Assembly (NCBI GenBank): GCA_001316125.1
Contig: BBCS01000001.1
Coordinates: 372,001 to 436,000 of the forward strand
From: Vulcanisaeta distributa JCM 11213
GTDB lineage: Archaea > Thermoproteota > Thermoprotei > Thermoproteales > Thermocladiaceae
DNA length: 64,000 nt
Direction of reading: 5' to 3'
The stretch's first letter is position 1. The number at the start of each line of letters is the position of its first letter. Below the pieces are notes generated by a model. It had not been told where the DNA came from. It saw only the letters and a list, made by a program, of their open reading frames with translations, and made no database searches. Shown one piece after another: positions 38,296-47,929 of the stretch. The position numbers and the translations under genes were made by a program.

Positions 38296-38333
38296 TACCC
38301 AGTTACTGGCTTAAGCCCTAAATATGCATATCG

Positions 38334-39772
38334 TCAATTCCTTGACCTGCCCATGATTGAGTCCACAATCCTCCTAACCCTGTCAATTACGTCACTGGGT
38401 GCCGTGGCATCCATTGGGTATTCCCTACCACCATACTCCTCGGGAAGCTTTCTGGTTGCGTCAATGCCAACCTTACTACCTAAGTTCGGAATCGGCGTTG
38501 ATGGGTCGAGCTCCTCCACTGGGTAATTATCAATTATGAGTATGTCCCTCGATGGATTAACGTGGGCAGCCACTGCATACATCACCTGACTCCAATCTCT
38601 GACGTTTACGTCGTGATCAACCACAATCACGACCTTACCCAGTACAGGTACTAAGCCCATAATGCCGTCATGACCCTCCTGGCATGTCCAGGGTACCTCT
38701 TCCTAATTGATGCGATGATTACGTAGCCCAGGCCCTCGGGTGGTATTTCAATATCCACCAGCTCAGGGAGTATTAGCTTTAGGAGGGGTTTTACAACCTT
38801 CGTCCCAAACCTAATTATGTTCCCATCCTCGAGCACAGGCTTCCCAGTGACCGTGACGGGTATCAGGGGATCCCTCCTGGAGTAAATGGCCTTAACCCTA
38901 ACCACAGGGTACTCCTTGGCTATTGAGTAAACACCCACGTGATCGCCAAACGGCCCCCCCTCCCTAACGTACTCACCAGTCAACTCACCCTCAATAACCA
39001 ACTCCGCATTTGCCGGGTACTCAACATCCACTGTCGAACCCCCCCTCACCAACTCAACACCCTCACCCCCCCTAAGCACCCCCCCAGTGACCAGGAGCTT
39101 ATCCAGCGGATGCGGTATTGAAACACCAGCCATAAGCATCGTCACTGGGTCAGGACCAAAAACAACCGCAACCTCAGCCTTCCCACTGAGCTCTCCATAC
39201 ATCGCGCTCCTGCGCCAGGGCTGCCAATGCATCACGAACTATCCCTACCAACTACCTGCAACCTATAGTAGCCAAAGTTCCTGTAGTTGCCGTACTTAAC
39301 GAACGTTATCCCAAAGGTGATGAACCTACCAGCTCATGAACCCACTGCCTAATGGCTGGTATCTTCGCCAAATCAATGGTACTCCACTCAAGTTCCCTAA
39401 CTGGCCCATCATCAACACTCCTTGGGAAGTATTGCGAAAACCTCCTCAACTCATTCAAGGATTTCAGAGTGTCGAATAGTCCCTGGGGGGGAATCCTCAG
39501 ATTTAATAGGTCCGTTAACTTAGAGGCCGCGGTCTCCGGATCGTTACCCTCCATGGCGAGCATAACCCTGTCCCACTTACCAAATAGATTGCCGACTATT
39601 GGCAATGTGCCCTCCCTAGTACTCTCGATTATTACGGCAGGACCACCCCTATACATTAACTCCCTCAATAACGCGGCAACCTCAAGGTCAACACTAAGTG
39701 GTTCACTTATCCGGACAAGGTCTCTCCTTTCCTCCAGGCTCTAATGAAGGCTCTAAGGTCCTTAATGGCCAC
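38334..39772 (-). CDS. UbiD-family (de)carboxylase, second copy, frameshifted
   Basis: Second UbiD homologue, closer to the classical ubiquinone/menaquinone UbiD. From GTG 39772 it reads VAIKDLRAFIRAW, then VRISEPLSVDLEVAALLREL after a slip near 39725. PAVIIESTREGTLPIVGNLF, FPRSVDDGPVRELEWSTIDL, YGNYRNFGYYRLQVVGRDSS (slip near 39300) and VSIPHPLDKLLVTGG follow. REGGPFGDHVGVYS is the active-site block (EGPFGxHxGxY expected); GYVIIASIRKRYPGHARRVM, a slip near 38655 and VVDHDVNVRDWSQVMYAVAA complete it. Divergent from UbiA, which points to quinone synthesis. Confidence 0.87.
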
Positions 39773-39851
39773 TAAAGAATAATGCGTATTGGGCAAATAA
39801 CGGTTTCCTATATGGAAATCCTTAAAATGTATTCGTGGCTATCATGACATA
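39773..39851. promoter_or_regulatory. Divergent UbiD / UbiA promoter with inverted repeat
   Basis: TTTCCTATATGGAAA (39804-39818) is an inverted repeat, TTTCC and GGAAA around TATAT. CTTAAAATG at 39821-39829 lies about 25-30 bases before the UbiA start. The inverted repeat is placed to act on both divergent genes, but no regulator is known. Confidence 0.45.
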
Positions 39852-40792
39852 ATGGGCATTAAGACCTGGTTAATATCATTCAGCCCGACAACATTAACGA
39901 GCGCCTTCTCATCCGTGACCCTAGGCACCGCATTAGCTTGGTACTTAAATAATAGGTTCAATCCAATATTCTACGTAATAACGCTGGCAGCTCTACTACT
40001 GGCCCAGGCAGGGGGGGTTAACTTAGTACATGACTACTACGATTATCTGAGTGGCGTGGACATATTATATAGGGCCAGTGGCTTCTCCCATAGGCCCCCA
40101 CCCAATAATAGACCTTAAGTTAAGCCTAGGGATGTTATTACCGTAGGTTATGTATTCCTAGCGATAGCCTTTATGGCGGGGGGGTTTACCTATTTACCTA
40201 GTGGGTTTGCCCGTGTTAATACTGGCCATGGCCGGCTTAGTAATTGGCGTTGGTTACAGCATACCACCATTGAAATTCCACTATAGGGGTTATGGCGAGG
40301 TGCTTGCGGCACTTGCATGGGGCCTCTCGTTACCTGGGCTCGTACATCGCCCAGACAAGCATCTACGCAAACCCAGCACCATTAATCGTCGGTATACCAA
40401 ATGGATTATTTACGCTATTAATACTAATCGGCTCAGGCGCCCTAGAGATTGATGCGTGCAGGACTGTGGGTAAGATAACGCTTGTATTACTCGTGGGCAT
40501 TAGGAATACGAGGTACGTAGTCTACACATCAATAGCCCTCATATACTTAGCCATCGTGATCTCAGCAATCCTGCATTACTTACCCTACATTTCACTGGTA
40601 TCGTTATTACTTATTCCACGCACACTGAGATTGGCAGGTCCGTTACTCAGTGGTGATGAGAACGTGGTCAGAAGTAGGTGGAGGGAGCTTAGGAACCTGT
40701 GGGCTGGTCCCTTCAGTGTCAGGTTAATCCTTTTAATAATCTTCATAGCATCAATGATAATAGCTCGAATATACCCACCTCTCTCAATATAA
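39852..40792 (+). CDS. UbiA-family prenyltransferase (MenA-like), frameshifted
   Basis: Membrane prenyltransferase attaching a polyprenyl chain to an aromatic acceptor. FSPTTLTSAFSSVTLGTALA, then the Asp-rich motif GVNLVHDYYDYLSGVD. After slips near 40105, 40130 and 40185 come VGYVFLAIAFMAG, LPVLILAMAGLVIGVGYSIP and PLKFHYRGYGEVLAALAWG. After a further slip near 40325 come IYANPAPLIVGIPNGLFTLL and DACRTVGKITLVLLVGIRNT, which carries the second Asp/Lys region. About 310 residues and 8-9 helices. Next to UbiD it fits menaquinone assembly; demethylmenaquinone methyltransferase is not in view. Confidence 0.82.
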
Positions 40793-40840
40793 TACATAAT
40801 ACGAAATAACTTAAATAGCCAATACGTACCTGATTAGCGT

Positions 40841-42049
40841 ATGAGTATTCAGGGAAGCCTTGAGTCTATTAGGCGTAGGGCTATCATTAGTGCCTACCTT
40901 GGTTGGGTCATGGATGGTTACGACGCACTTCTGGTTACGCCGATAATGCCGTTACTTGGCGAATTATTCTTCCCTGGACATACTCCCTACTTGGTGGCTT
41001 ATCGACGCTAGTGGCTACGCTTATTGGTAGGCCGCTTGGCTCCGTTATCATGGGTTACGTGGGTGACAGGTTTGGTAGGAGGGTTGGGCTGTTAATAACT
41101 GTCCTCGGTTACAGCCTATCAGCTAGTAATAGCGCTATTACCGACTTACGCAGTCATAGGCGTACTCGCGCCATTAACCCTACTGGCGTTAAGGTTTCTC
41201 CAGGGAGTATTCCTGGGTGGTGAGTGGGGGGGCCTGGTACGGCAATGATTATGGAATGGAGTAGGTGGAGGAAGGAGGTGACTTCGGCATTCGTACAAAG
41301 TGGCTACCCAATAGGGGGGTTGTCATAGCAACAATGGTCAATGTCATGTTCCTAACTTACATGGGGGGGCCAATACTTCAATGCCTATGGCTGGAGGATA
41401 TACATGGGTACTGGAGCTGTAGTGGCGGTTCTAGCCTTCATAATTAGGAGCAGGCTTGTAGAGTCGCCATTATGGTCGAGGCCCAAGGCAAACCCACTGA
41501 CGTTGTTATTCAAGCGTGGAGGTGCATGGCTTGGATACGGCATACTATTCACGGGTGGGTTACTGACAATTTACTACTCCACATACCTGATATACTCAGA
41601 CTTCCTAAAGGTCATCGGTGCAGCGAGCATAATACCCAGTGTCATGCTAATCTCGACAATAGCCGCAGTAATAGCCGTCCTCCTCGCTGGTCCATTAGCC
41701 CTGGCAATTAGTTATAGGTGGTTCATAATAGGCACGTTAATGATTTCGCTGGCCTACGCACCAATTGCCCTATTGCTATATCCAAACTTCATAAACCTGG
41801 TAATATTGGCGTTCATCGAGAACTTCGCGATGGGTCTCGTGCCATACGTATTAATTGATAAATTCGATGTTCAATACAGGGCAAGCGGGCTAGGCGTATC
41901 CTATAACTGGGGGCTTGTTAATTGGTGGTTGGGCGCCAATGATCGTTGGATTAATAAGCCCCATGGGTTTAGGCATGGTGGTGATGATGGCCGTCGGCGT
42001 GACCTTAGCAATCATAGGGCTATTAATGCTGTCAAGGGCGAGCAGGTAA
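40841..42049 (+). CDS. MFS transporter, heavily frameshifted
   Basis: A twelve-helix transporter scattered over several frames. MSIQGSLESIRRRAIISAYL, GWVMDGYDALLVTPIMPLLG, then PLGSVIMGYVGDRFGRRVGL, the loop 2-3 motif. LRFLQGVFLGGEWGG, VTSAFVQSGYPIGVVIATMV (G6 at 41314-41319, four expected), YMGPYFNAYGWRIYMGTGAV and RLVESPLWSRPKANPLTLLF follow; the second half is mostly intact. Restored C-terminus MVVMMAVGVTLAIIGLLMLS RASR ends at TAA 42047-42049. Two bases later the convergent DUF72 gene ends. Confidence 0.78.
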
Positions 42050-42050
42050 C

Positions 42051-42760
42051 TCACTCCCCCTGTTAATCCCCTTAGTATCTCCAGCATCTTCCTGGCATTT
42101 TCAAGCATCCAGTGGTCATTATTGAAAAACACGTAAATCGCATTAGGATTGAGGGAGACAGCCTTAATCGCTAGGTCCTAAGCTCATCCTCACCATAGTC
42201 ATACATATACCAATCAGTCCTACCGTGAAGCCTCAAATAAATAATGCCATTTGTACTCCTAACCCACGTAACACCAGGCTCGTCAACAGACACTACGGTA
42301 ATGCCTAAGCCCCCTCAGTTCATTAATGGCATCCTCACTGCCGAACCAGCTCTCGTGGCGAAACTCAATGGCAAGCCTAGCGCCAAGTCCTGTTTCCCTG
42401 GCGAATGTTCTAATCCTCTCCATACTCTCATCATTATAGGCGAAGGATGGGGGCATTTGAAATAGGTAGAAGTCTATGTATGGATCGAGCGGTTGAAACA
42501 AGTCACTAAACCTGAGCAGGTATCTAGGGCATCTTCCTTGAGTCTCTTAACGTGGGTTATGTACCTATGAACCTTAACAGCCCACCTAAGTCCAGCGCCC
42601 TTCCTAGCCCAGGAAGCCACCTGGTTCCTAAATGGGAACCTATAGAAGGACGCATTGAGCTCAACGGCATTAAGCCGGAGTTCCTTACGTACCAGTCGAA
42701 GGTTGAGTCCAGGTTCCAGTCATAGAGCCAGCCTGACGTGCCGACAAAGACCTTAACCAC
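42051..42760 (-). CDS. DUF72 family protein, frameshifted
   Basis: TIM-barrel-like DUF72 protein of unknown activity. VKVFVGTSGWLYDWNL, NAVELNASFYRFPFRNQVAS, AVKVHRYITHVKRLKED, DFYLFQMPPSFAYNDESMER and RLAIEFRHESWFGSED are the usual blocks. ITVVSVDEPG, GIIYLRLHGRTDWYMYDYGE and VFFNNDHWMLENARKMLEIL follow after further slips. Reading four rather than five C at 42056-42060 puts a stop at 42051-42053 (LRGLTGE), leaving one base to the convergent MFS stop. Without that correction the frame would run far into the neighbour. Confidence 0.83.
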
Positions 42761-42780
42761 GATTTAATCATTGATAACGC

Positions 42781-42790
42781 CTTATAAAGC
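42781..42790 (+). promoter_or_regulatory. TATA box of the C/D sRNA
   Basis: CTTATAAAGC lies 22-31 bases before the predicted 5' end of the C/D-box RNA at 42811. This is the spacing expected between an archaeal TATA box and its transcription start. Confidence 0.55.
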
Positions 42791-42810
42791 TACCACGCAC
42801 TGAGTTAATG

Positions 42811-42862
42811 GGTGATGATGCTGTCGGGACACCAGAGGCGGTGATGAACACCTGGAGCTGAT
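42811..42862 (+). ncRNA. C/D-box guide sRNA
   Basis: About 52 bases with the full archaeal layout: box C GTGATGA (42812-42818), a 14-base guide, box D' CAGA (42833-42836), a four-base spacer, box C' GTGATGA (42841-42847), a ten-base guide ACACCTGGAG, and box D CTGA (42858-42861). Both C boxes are perfect; only D' deviates. Such RNAs direct 2'-O-methylation, five bases upstream of D or D', in rRNA or tRNA. I did not identify the targets. It lies in the gap between the divergent DUF72 and HEPN-like genes, behind its own TATA box. Confidence 0.68.
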
Positions 42863-42898
42863 AGTTATTTAAGCCGCAATGAGTAATTTACCTTGGGA

Positions 42899-43275
42899 AT
42901 GTCGAGTAATGCCTTGAATGCCATGTTCATGAGCGCACTGGAGGTTCTAAACTATGCCAAGGAGGAGCTTAATAAAGCTCTCAGGTTAAAGGATATGCTT
43001 CTATACAGGAATGCAGCAGACAAGGCATTCTTCGCATTAATCATAGCCATAAACGCATTCATTTACGGAAAGACTGGGGGGGTAATCCCCAGGAACCACG
43101 GTGAACGTAGGAGGATTCTCAGAGAGATTGGTCGCGAAGACTTAAGGGCATTATACAGCGATTTAATGAGGACTCTCCATGATGAGGCATTTTACGAAGC
43201 GTTTACGAACCAGACGAGGTTAGTTACGCCATTAATAAAATCGAGAACCTAATCAGAGAATTAATGAGCAGATAA
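42899..43275 (+). CDS. HEPN-like (PaREP1-type) small helical protein, frameshifted
   Basis: About 125 residues of helices. MSSNALNAMFMSALEVLNYA, LLYRNAADKAFFALIIAINA, FIYGKTGG, then PRNHGERRRILREIGREDLR and YSDLMRTLHDEAFYEAF. After a slip near 43220 it ends NQDEVSYAINKIENLIRELM. The paired helices with a polar RNHGE element resemble HEPN-domain proteins abundant in Thermoproteales (PaREP1 group); the RxxxxH catalytic motif of active HEPN RNases is not clearly present. No nucleotidyltransferase partner is adjacent. Confidence 0.55.
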
Positions 43276-43310
43276 CGACTTAAGGATTAATTACCCAGCG
43301 CTAATTATTC

Positions 43311-43366
43311 CCAGTGATTGGGTTGTGCCGCCACTGACCTGGTGATGATGGGGTCACGAATGACCT
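43311..43366 (+). ncRNA. Possible second C/D-box sRNA
   Basis: Box C-like GTGATTG (43314-43320), 13-base guide, D' CTGA (43334-43337), four-base spacer, perfect C' GTGATGA (43342-43348), 11-base guide, and a D-like ATGA (43360-43363). Spacing matches archaeal C/D RNAs, but outer box C and box D are each off by one base or more. It sits in the 290-base gap between the HEPN-like gene and the PNGase A-like gene. The rest of that gap shows no coding frame. Confidence 0.3.
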
Positions 43367-43568
43367 TAACTACCATATGGTGCGTACATTCGCTCTATTT
43401 CTGACAATAAGTAATTCGTGAATATTCCGTAAATGAGCATGGGTATAACCATAATTACCGATATTTATTATGGTTACCATTATTGTGATAATAAATGCCT
43501 TTAATAAGGCATTTACACACGTTGATTTTTAATTATTTAATTGCAGAACTTAAGCCCTGACTAAGCCA

Positions 43569-45373
43569 TTAGCCTCCGCCTATCCTCATTAGCCTCAGCA
43601 TTACGTATTGATAATAACCAATTAAGTCCGTGGCATTTGGCGATATCGCTAATGCACTGAACTTCTCTAGGTAGCTGGGTATACCCGTTAAGTATGAGTA
43701 TGTGTGCACGGCTGTTAAGTCCTTACTCGTCTTAGCATAGTTACCGGATATTCCCACGACCACCGCACCACCGTACGGATTAATTATTTGTAGTGTAAGG
43801 TTCATGAAGCCGTAGGAGTTAAGGGACTCGAGAACGTCGGTCTTATAGTCCATGCCCGGTAATGAGTAGTGCTCATGTGCATCCATCCCTAGGTTAACCG
43901 TGGCATACTGAATATACGCGGCTGGGTATGGGTATGAGGTTGGCGGCGCCAGTGGTGTTACGTAGGCGGTTACGTTAAATATTATTGGGTACTTATAGGC
44001 GAGGCTCATTGTGAATAGGTCGGCGCCATTTATGTTCTCAGATGATGACTCAGTGAAGTTCTCGCTTAATGTACCATATTCCATTACAGCATTAAATAAT
44101 TGATAGGCATTAAACACGCCGGACTGCTCGGAGGATGCCACTTCAATGCCGTGCTCAAAGACTAGTCTCGATATGTAATTCAGCGTATAATTGCCATACT
44201 CCATATATTCTGTTAAGCCCGTGGATGTTGTTGAGAAGATAGGTCCGGAATCGTAGAAGCTTGAGTATGCAGTTATTAATTGACCACTAACCATTGGGTT
44301 CGATTCGTTAACCCATAGCATGAGTACTCCTGATACTGTCCAGGTGAAGTAGGGCAGTCCCGTCAATTCGTATGCCTCGTATAGGTTCGTCATAGTCAAT
44401 GTAATATTAACGTCGTTAATGCCCGTAGCAAGTAATGGCGTTATGTCGGCCATGTATGGGTTATGAAATGACAATGTGTTTATTGATGGCATAGGCTTCC
44501 ACATGAATGGGTCAATACCTCCAGTGTATATGGTCTCGAATGGGTTAAAGACGGCAGCCAGGTAATTATTGTAGTAAACAAGGAGTTCGCGGGTGGCAGG
44601 CTCATTCGTGTACCAGAATTCATCTAATTCACCGCCCTCCATGTACATGAGTAGCGCAGCCCTATACGTCCCACTGGGTATGTTTGTTATGAACGTTACC
44701 TTATCATGGAATGGATTAAGCCCTATTAGGGATACCCCATAGGAATTAGGCGCAATTGGTATGAAGTAATTAGGTAAGCCGCTGGGTTCAGGCCCTGGGT
44801 ATAGATAAAGTGTCACGTTGACTATGTAATAGCCTGTGACGCCTATGCTTGGCACAATCCAATTGGGTAGTAACGCCTTGAAGGTTATGCATGAGCCGGA
44901 GAGCATGTTCTCAAAGATTGTTAGGTCAGACCAAGCCGATGAATTCAGTATCTCCTGTGTCGAGCCCCCCCAGAACACCGGCACTCCATTGGCGAATATG
45001 TAGAATGCCCTATCGTACTGAGGACCGCCGGTCTCCATTATTGTCACATTCAGTACAATGAGACTGTACGTGCCTGAGGGTATACACACAGTACTGTTCT
45101 GCGGTACTGTTGCGTAGGCATTGTTTAATTCGTATGGAAATACGGCATTTGTGAATACATGAATTACTATGGGCTTAGTACTTGGTGGCAGTGGTTGGTA
45201 CGCCTCGAAGGAATAGAAGCCATTGTAGGTAACGAATGGGTCTTTACCGAGGGGGGGTGTTGTCATGTTGTAGATCTGTGGATGCTCTACCTGGTTTGCA
45301 CTGGTCATGATGCCATTGCTAGTAGGATTATTATTGATGCAAGTATTACATATCTAAGGCCTATCCCTGTCAT
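43569..45373 (-). CDS. Secreted PNGase A-like protein, frameshifted near the signal peptide
   Basis: Resembles peptide-N4-(N-acetyl-beta-glucosaminyl)asparagine amidase A, which removes N-glycans from proteins. A signal peptide TGIGLRYVILASIIILLAMA starts at ATG 45373; a one-base slip near 45306 joins it to TSANQVEHPQIYN. IVIHVFTNAVFPYELNNAYA, TYSLIVLNVTIMETGGPQYD, RAFYIFANGVPVFWGG and MYMEGGELDEFWYTN match family blocks (the EFWY element especially). About 600 residues with many N-x-S/T sites and no C-terminal anchor seen. VFWGGST and TTPPLG are on C7 runs. Confidence 0.72.
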
Positions 45374-45433
45374 AGTTAATGCATTACTTGTTACATTATT
45401 AAGTATTATTGTTTCTATTCCAGGTAAAAACCA

Positions 45434-46028
45434 TTAAATAGCAAAGCCAAAGTGCTTTACATAGTTAAAGCGCCACTCTCTTCTCACGTATAGGTAACCA
45501 ATTATTATGCCCACTATAAAGCCGAGCAGGTGGCCCAGATACGCAATGCCGAAGCGAAGGCCAGTGGTGATAGTAGGAATATTATTGCTATTATGTTAAT
45601 TGGATTCGCCAATATTACGCCCCCCCTGTGCGGTGTGGCTATGATAAAGCCTATAAGTCCAAATAACGCGCCTGATGAGCCGCCGACGAGGACTGGGGTT
45701 CCCATTGCGTAGTAGAGTATTGGTGAGAGTGCCGAGGCTATGCCACTGAGCATGAAGGTTAGCCAGAAGTTCCTGGTCCCGAACATGGTTTCGAAGTACG
45801 GCCCAATCATCCATAGGGTGAGCATGTCGAAGAAGTAATCCGCATACGATGGATGCGCGAATATGGCTGTTATGAAGCCCCAGGGGGGGGTTATTGGAGG
45901 CCATGTACTACCAGTAGTGCGACCATTGTTTCGTAGGATGCTTGGTTCATATTCATAGCTATGAATATTGGTATTGTGAATGCTGTTGATACTATGAAGG
46001 CAATTAATGTGTTTCTAAACCTATACAT
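45434..46028 (-). CDS. Rhomboid intramembrane serine protease, frameshifted
   Basis: Six-helix membrane protease. From ATG 46028: MYRFRNTLIAFIVSTAFTIP, NMNQASYETMVALLVVHGLQ. After a slip near the C8 run (45883-45890) follow WGFITAIFAHPSYADYFFDM, LTLWMIGPYFETMFGTRNFW and PVLVGGSSGALFGLIGFIIA, which holds the catalytic Ser. After a slip near 45540 GIAYLGHLLGFIVGIIIGYL holds the catalytic His, and the gene ends HFGFAI at 45434. HRGGVI is C7-encoded. Divergent from the radical SAM gene at 46109. Confidence 0.85.
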
Positions 46029-46108
46029 CGTCTATTACGGTTTTAATTCATTAAAATGCTTAACGCACATGCATTTATAAGGGGGGGTACGTCATAACCT
46101 CCTGAGCA

Positions 46109-47021
46109 ATGAAACAACTCAATATAGTGTTTGGGGGGGAGTTCGTTAGAGGATGTAGGCAATGCCAATTAGGCATTAAGAGCGTGCTATTCATAACGGG
46201 TTTATGCCCACTTAACTGTTTCTACTGCCCAGTTAGTAGGGATAGGTTTGGTAAGGACGTAATGTTCATAAACGATAAGCCCATCAAGAGGTTTCCAAAT
46301 GACATCATCGATGAACTTGATAGGGCCGGGTCAAATGGCTTAGCCATCACGGGTGGCGACCCAATAATGGTTATTGATAGAGTCGTTGAGTTAGTTAAGA
46401 CGCTCAAGAAGACTTACGGACCTGGCTTCCACATACACATGTATACGCACGCCTTAAACCTAAGTGAGGATGCGGTTAGGAAACTGGCTAGTAGTGGAAT
46501 CGATGAGGTTAGGGTTCATGCAATAAACCCGGCCCAGTTGAACGGCAAGTTGAGTCTTCTCGGTATGCTTAAGAATGCCGGTATTGAACTTGGCTTGGAG
46601 GTACCTGCCTGCCCAGGTTTGAGAATAACATTGTTAAAGTTGCCGAGCTTCTCATTAATAATGGCTTGATAAGCTTTGTGAATTTAAATGAACTTGACGT
46701 AAGCCCTGCAAACATAAATAACCTAATAAGCATGGGTTATAAACCAGGGCCTGACGGCAATGTCATTGGCAGTATTGATGCTGGTATTAAAATAGCCAGT
46801 GAAATTAGGAGGAGGTGGCCCTGGGTGAACGTCAACGTATGCACATCCCGCTACAAGGACCTAGCCCAAATTGGTGCTAGGCTGTTTAGGATTAATATGA
46901 GGGTTAGTGCTGGGAATGAGGTTGTGCTTGATGATGGTACTGTGGAGAGTAGGGGGGCGAGGGTGGTGTGGTCATTAAGTTGAGGATTGGCGATAAGGAA
47001 TACACCGTTGAGAACTACTAA
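46109..47021 (+). CDS. Radical SAM protein (COG2108-like), frameshifted
   Basis: Radical SAM enzyme of unknown reaction. The 4Fe-4S motif is CPLNCFYCPVSRD. MKQLNIVFGGEF is followed by RGCRQCQLGIKSVLFITGL, whose two extra cysteines may bind a second metal. NGLAITGGDPIMVIDRVVEL and DEVRVHAINPAQLNG follow. A slip near 46620 joins VPACPG to ENNIVKVAELLINNGLISFV, and a G6 run (46952-46957, four expected) hides the end KLRIGDKEYTVENY with stop at 47021. A TTTATAAG box lies just upstream of a G7 run before the start. Confidence 0.8.
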
Positions 47022-47314
47022 CGACACTCATTTAGCAACTGGAGCTCCTTAACAAGTTCCTTCCAATCACTTAATTGCTTAATCAATTCATTCCTGCAGT
47101 AAATCTCTATTGAGCTATTCCATACGCATCAATGATCTGATGAGGCGGCGCTGGAAATGCCGAAGCCCAGGCCACGTAATTGCCCTCAGGCTCAAGGCCT
47201 AATCTCCTTCTCAAGGGCAATCATGTTTCTTGACTTCCTCAACCTAATGATGACCTTAAGCCCCTTACTCCTAACCATAGTTAATACCTGCTCGATATCC
47301 TTAATCGTGACCAT
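47018..47314 (-). CDS. Small orphan protein downstream of endA, frameshifted
   Basis: Not recognised. From ATG 47314: MVTIKDIEQVLTMVRSKGLK, VIIRLRKSRNMIALEKEIRL. After a slip near 47195 comes EPEGNYVAWASAFPAPPHQI, and after another near 47118 come SSIEIYCRNELIKQLSDWKE and LVKELQLLNECR. About 98 residues. The start is 3 bases after the endA stop and the stop overlaps the convergent radical SAM gene, so it is probably cotranscribed with endA and may be a partner or RNA-binding accessory (inference). Confidence 0.5.
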
Positions 47315-47317
47315 GAA

Positions 47318-47864
47318 TCAACCACCCTTAACAGGCCTAAATGTAAATGCCTTATAATAAGTGATAACCCCCCCTCGGAGCTCACAAGAGCCAGGACCAA
47401 CTGTGCGCCCATGCTCTCACTGTACTTCAACACATTCAGTAATTCCATTACCTGTATACCCAATCCCTCAGTGACTATCTTTATCATATACCTCGGGCTT
47501 GAATTCACAGGGCTCTTACCCTTATCCCACACCAGGAAGTCCACGGGACCATTAATCACGGGCTTTATGAAGTAGCCCCCCCTCTTCCTCATGTCCAGGT
47601 AAACCGTTAGGGCGTGCGGACTCTTCACCTCCTTTATCAACTCATCCACACCAACCTCATTGCCGTCAATCAACACCCTGTAACCAATTATGGATAAGTA
47701 CACGAGCTCTATGGCCTTAAGACCATGGTACCATCCTCACATCGCCAATACCCCCTCTCCTCGAATTCATGTACATCACCATTACTAATCTTAACAAGAC
47801 TATACTCATCAGTCCCAGTCTTCCTAACGACTATGGTTTTTTCCTGATTCTTCGAATCCCTCAT
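47318..47864 (-). CDS. endA: tRNA-splicing endonuclease subunit, frameshifted
   Basis: Subunit of the enzyme that excises introns at bulge-helix-bulge sites. From ATG 47864: MRDSKNQEKTIVVRKTG, HEFEERGYWRCEDGTMV, a slip near 47722, then LKAIELVYLSIIGYRVLIDG and VYLDMRKRGGYFIKP with the conserved R-G-Y. DFLVWDKGKSPVNSSPRYMI lacks the usual catalytic His. After the C7 run 47368-47374 the end is restored as VITYYKAFTFRPVKGG. About 180 residues, the normal length. Loss of His suggests the structural partner of a heterotetrameric EndA. An intron-bearing tRNA lies 13 kb away. Confidence 0.8.
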
Positions 47865-47929
47865 TCCGCATTACCCATCAATGTAAATATTTAAAAACCC
47901 ACTACCCATCACCATTAACGGGATTAACC
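47865..47929. promoter_or_regulatory. Divergent endA / rpl2 promoter
   Basis: TATTTAAAAACC at 47887-47898 lies about 32 bases before the GTG start of L2. The region is 65 bases and serves divergent genes; no other element is recognised. Confidence 0.45.

Noticed and set aside
40903..41447. Separate small genes at 40903, 41265 and 41472
   Set aside because: They are fragments and shadows of one MFS gene split by indels; joined frames give continuous transporter motifs.
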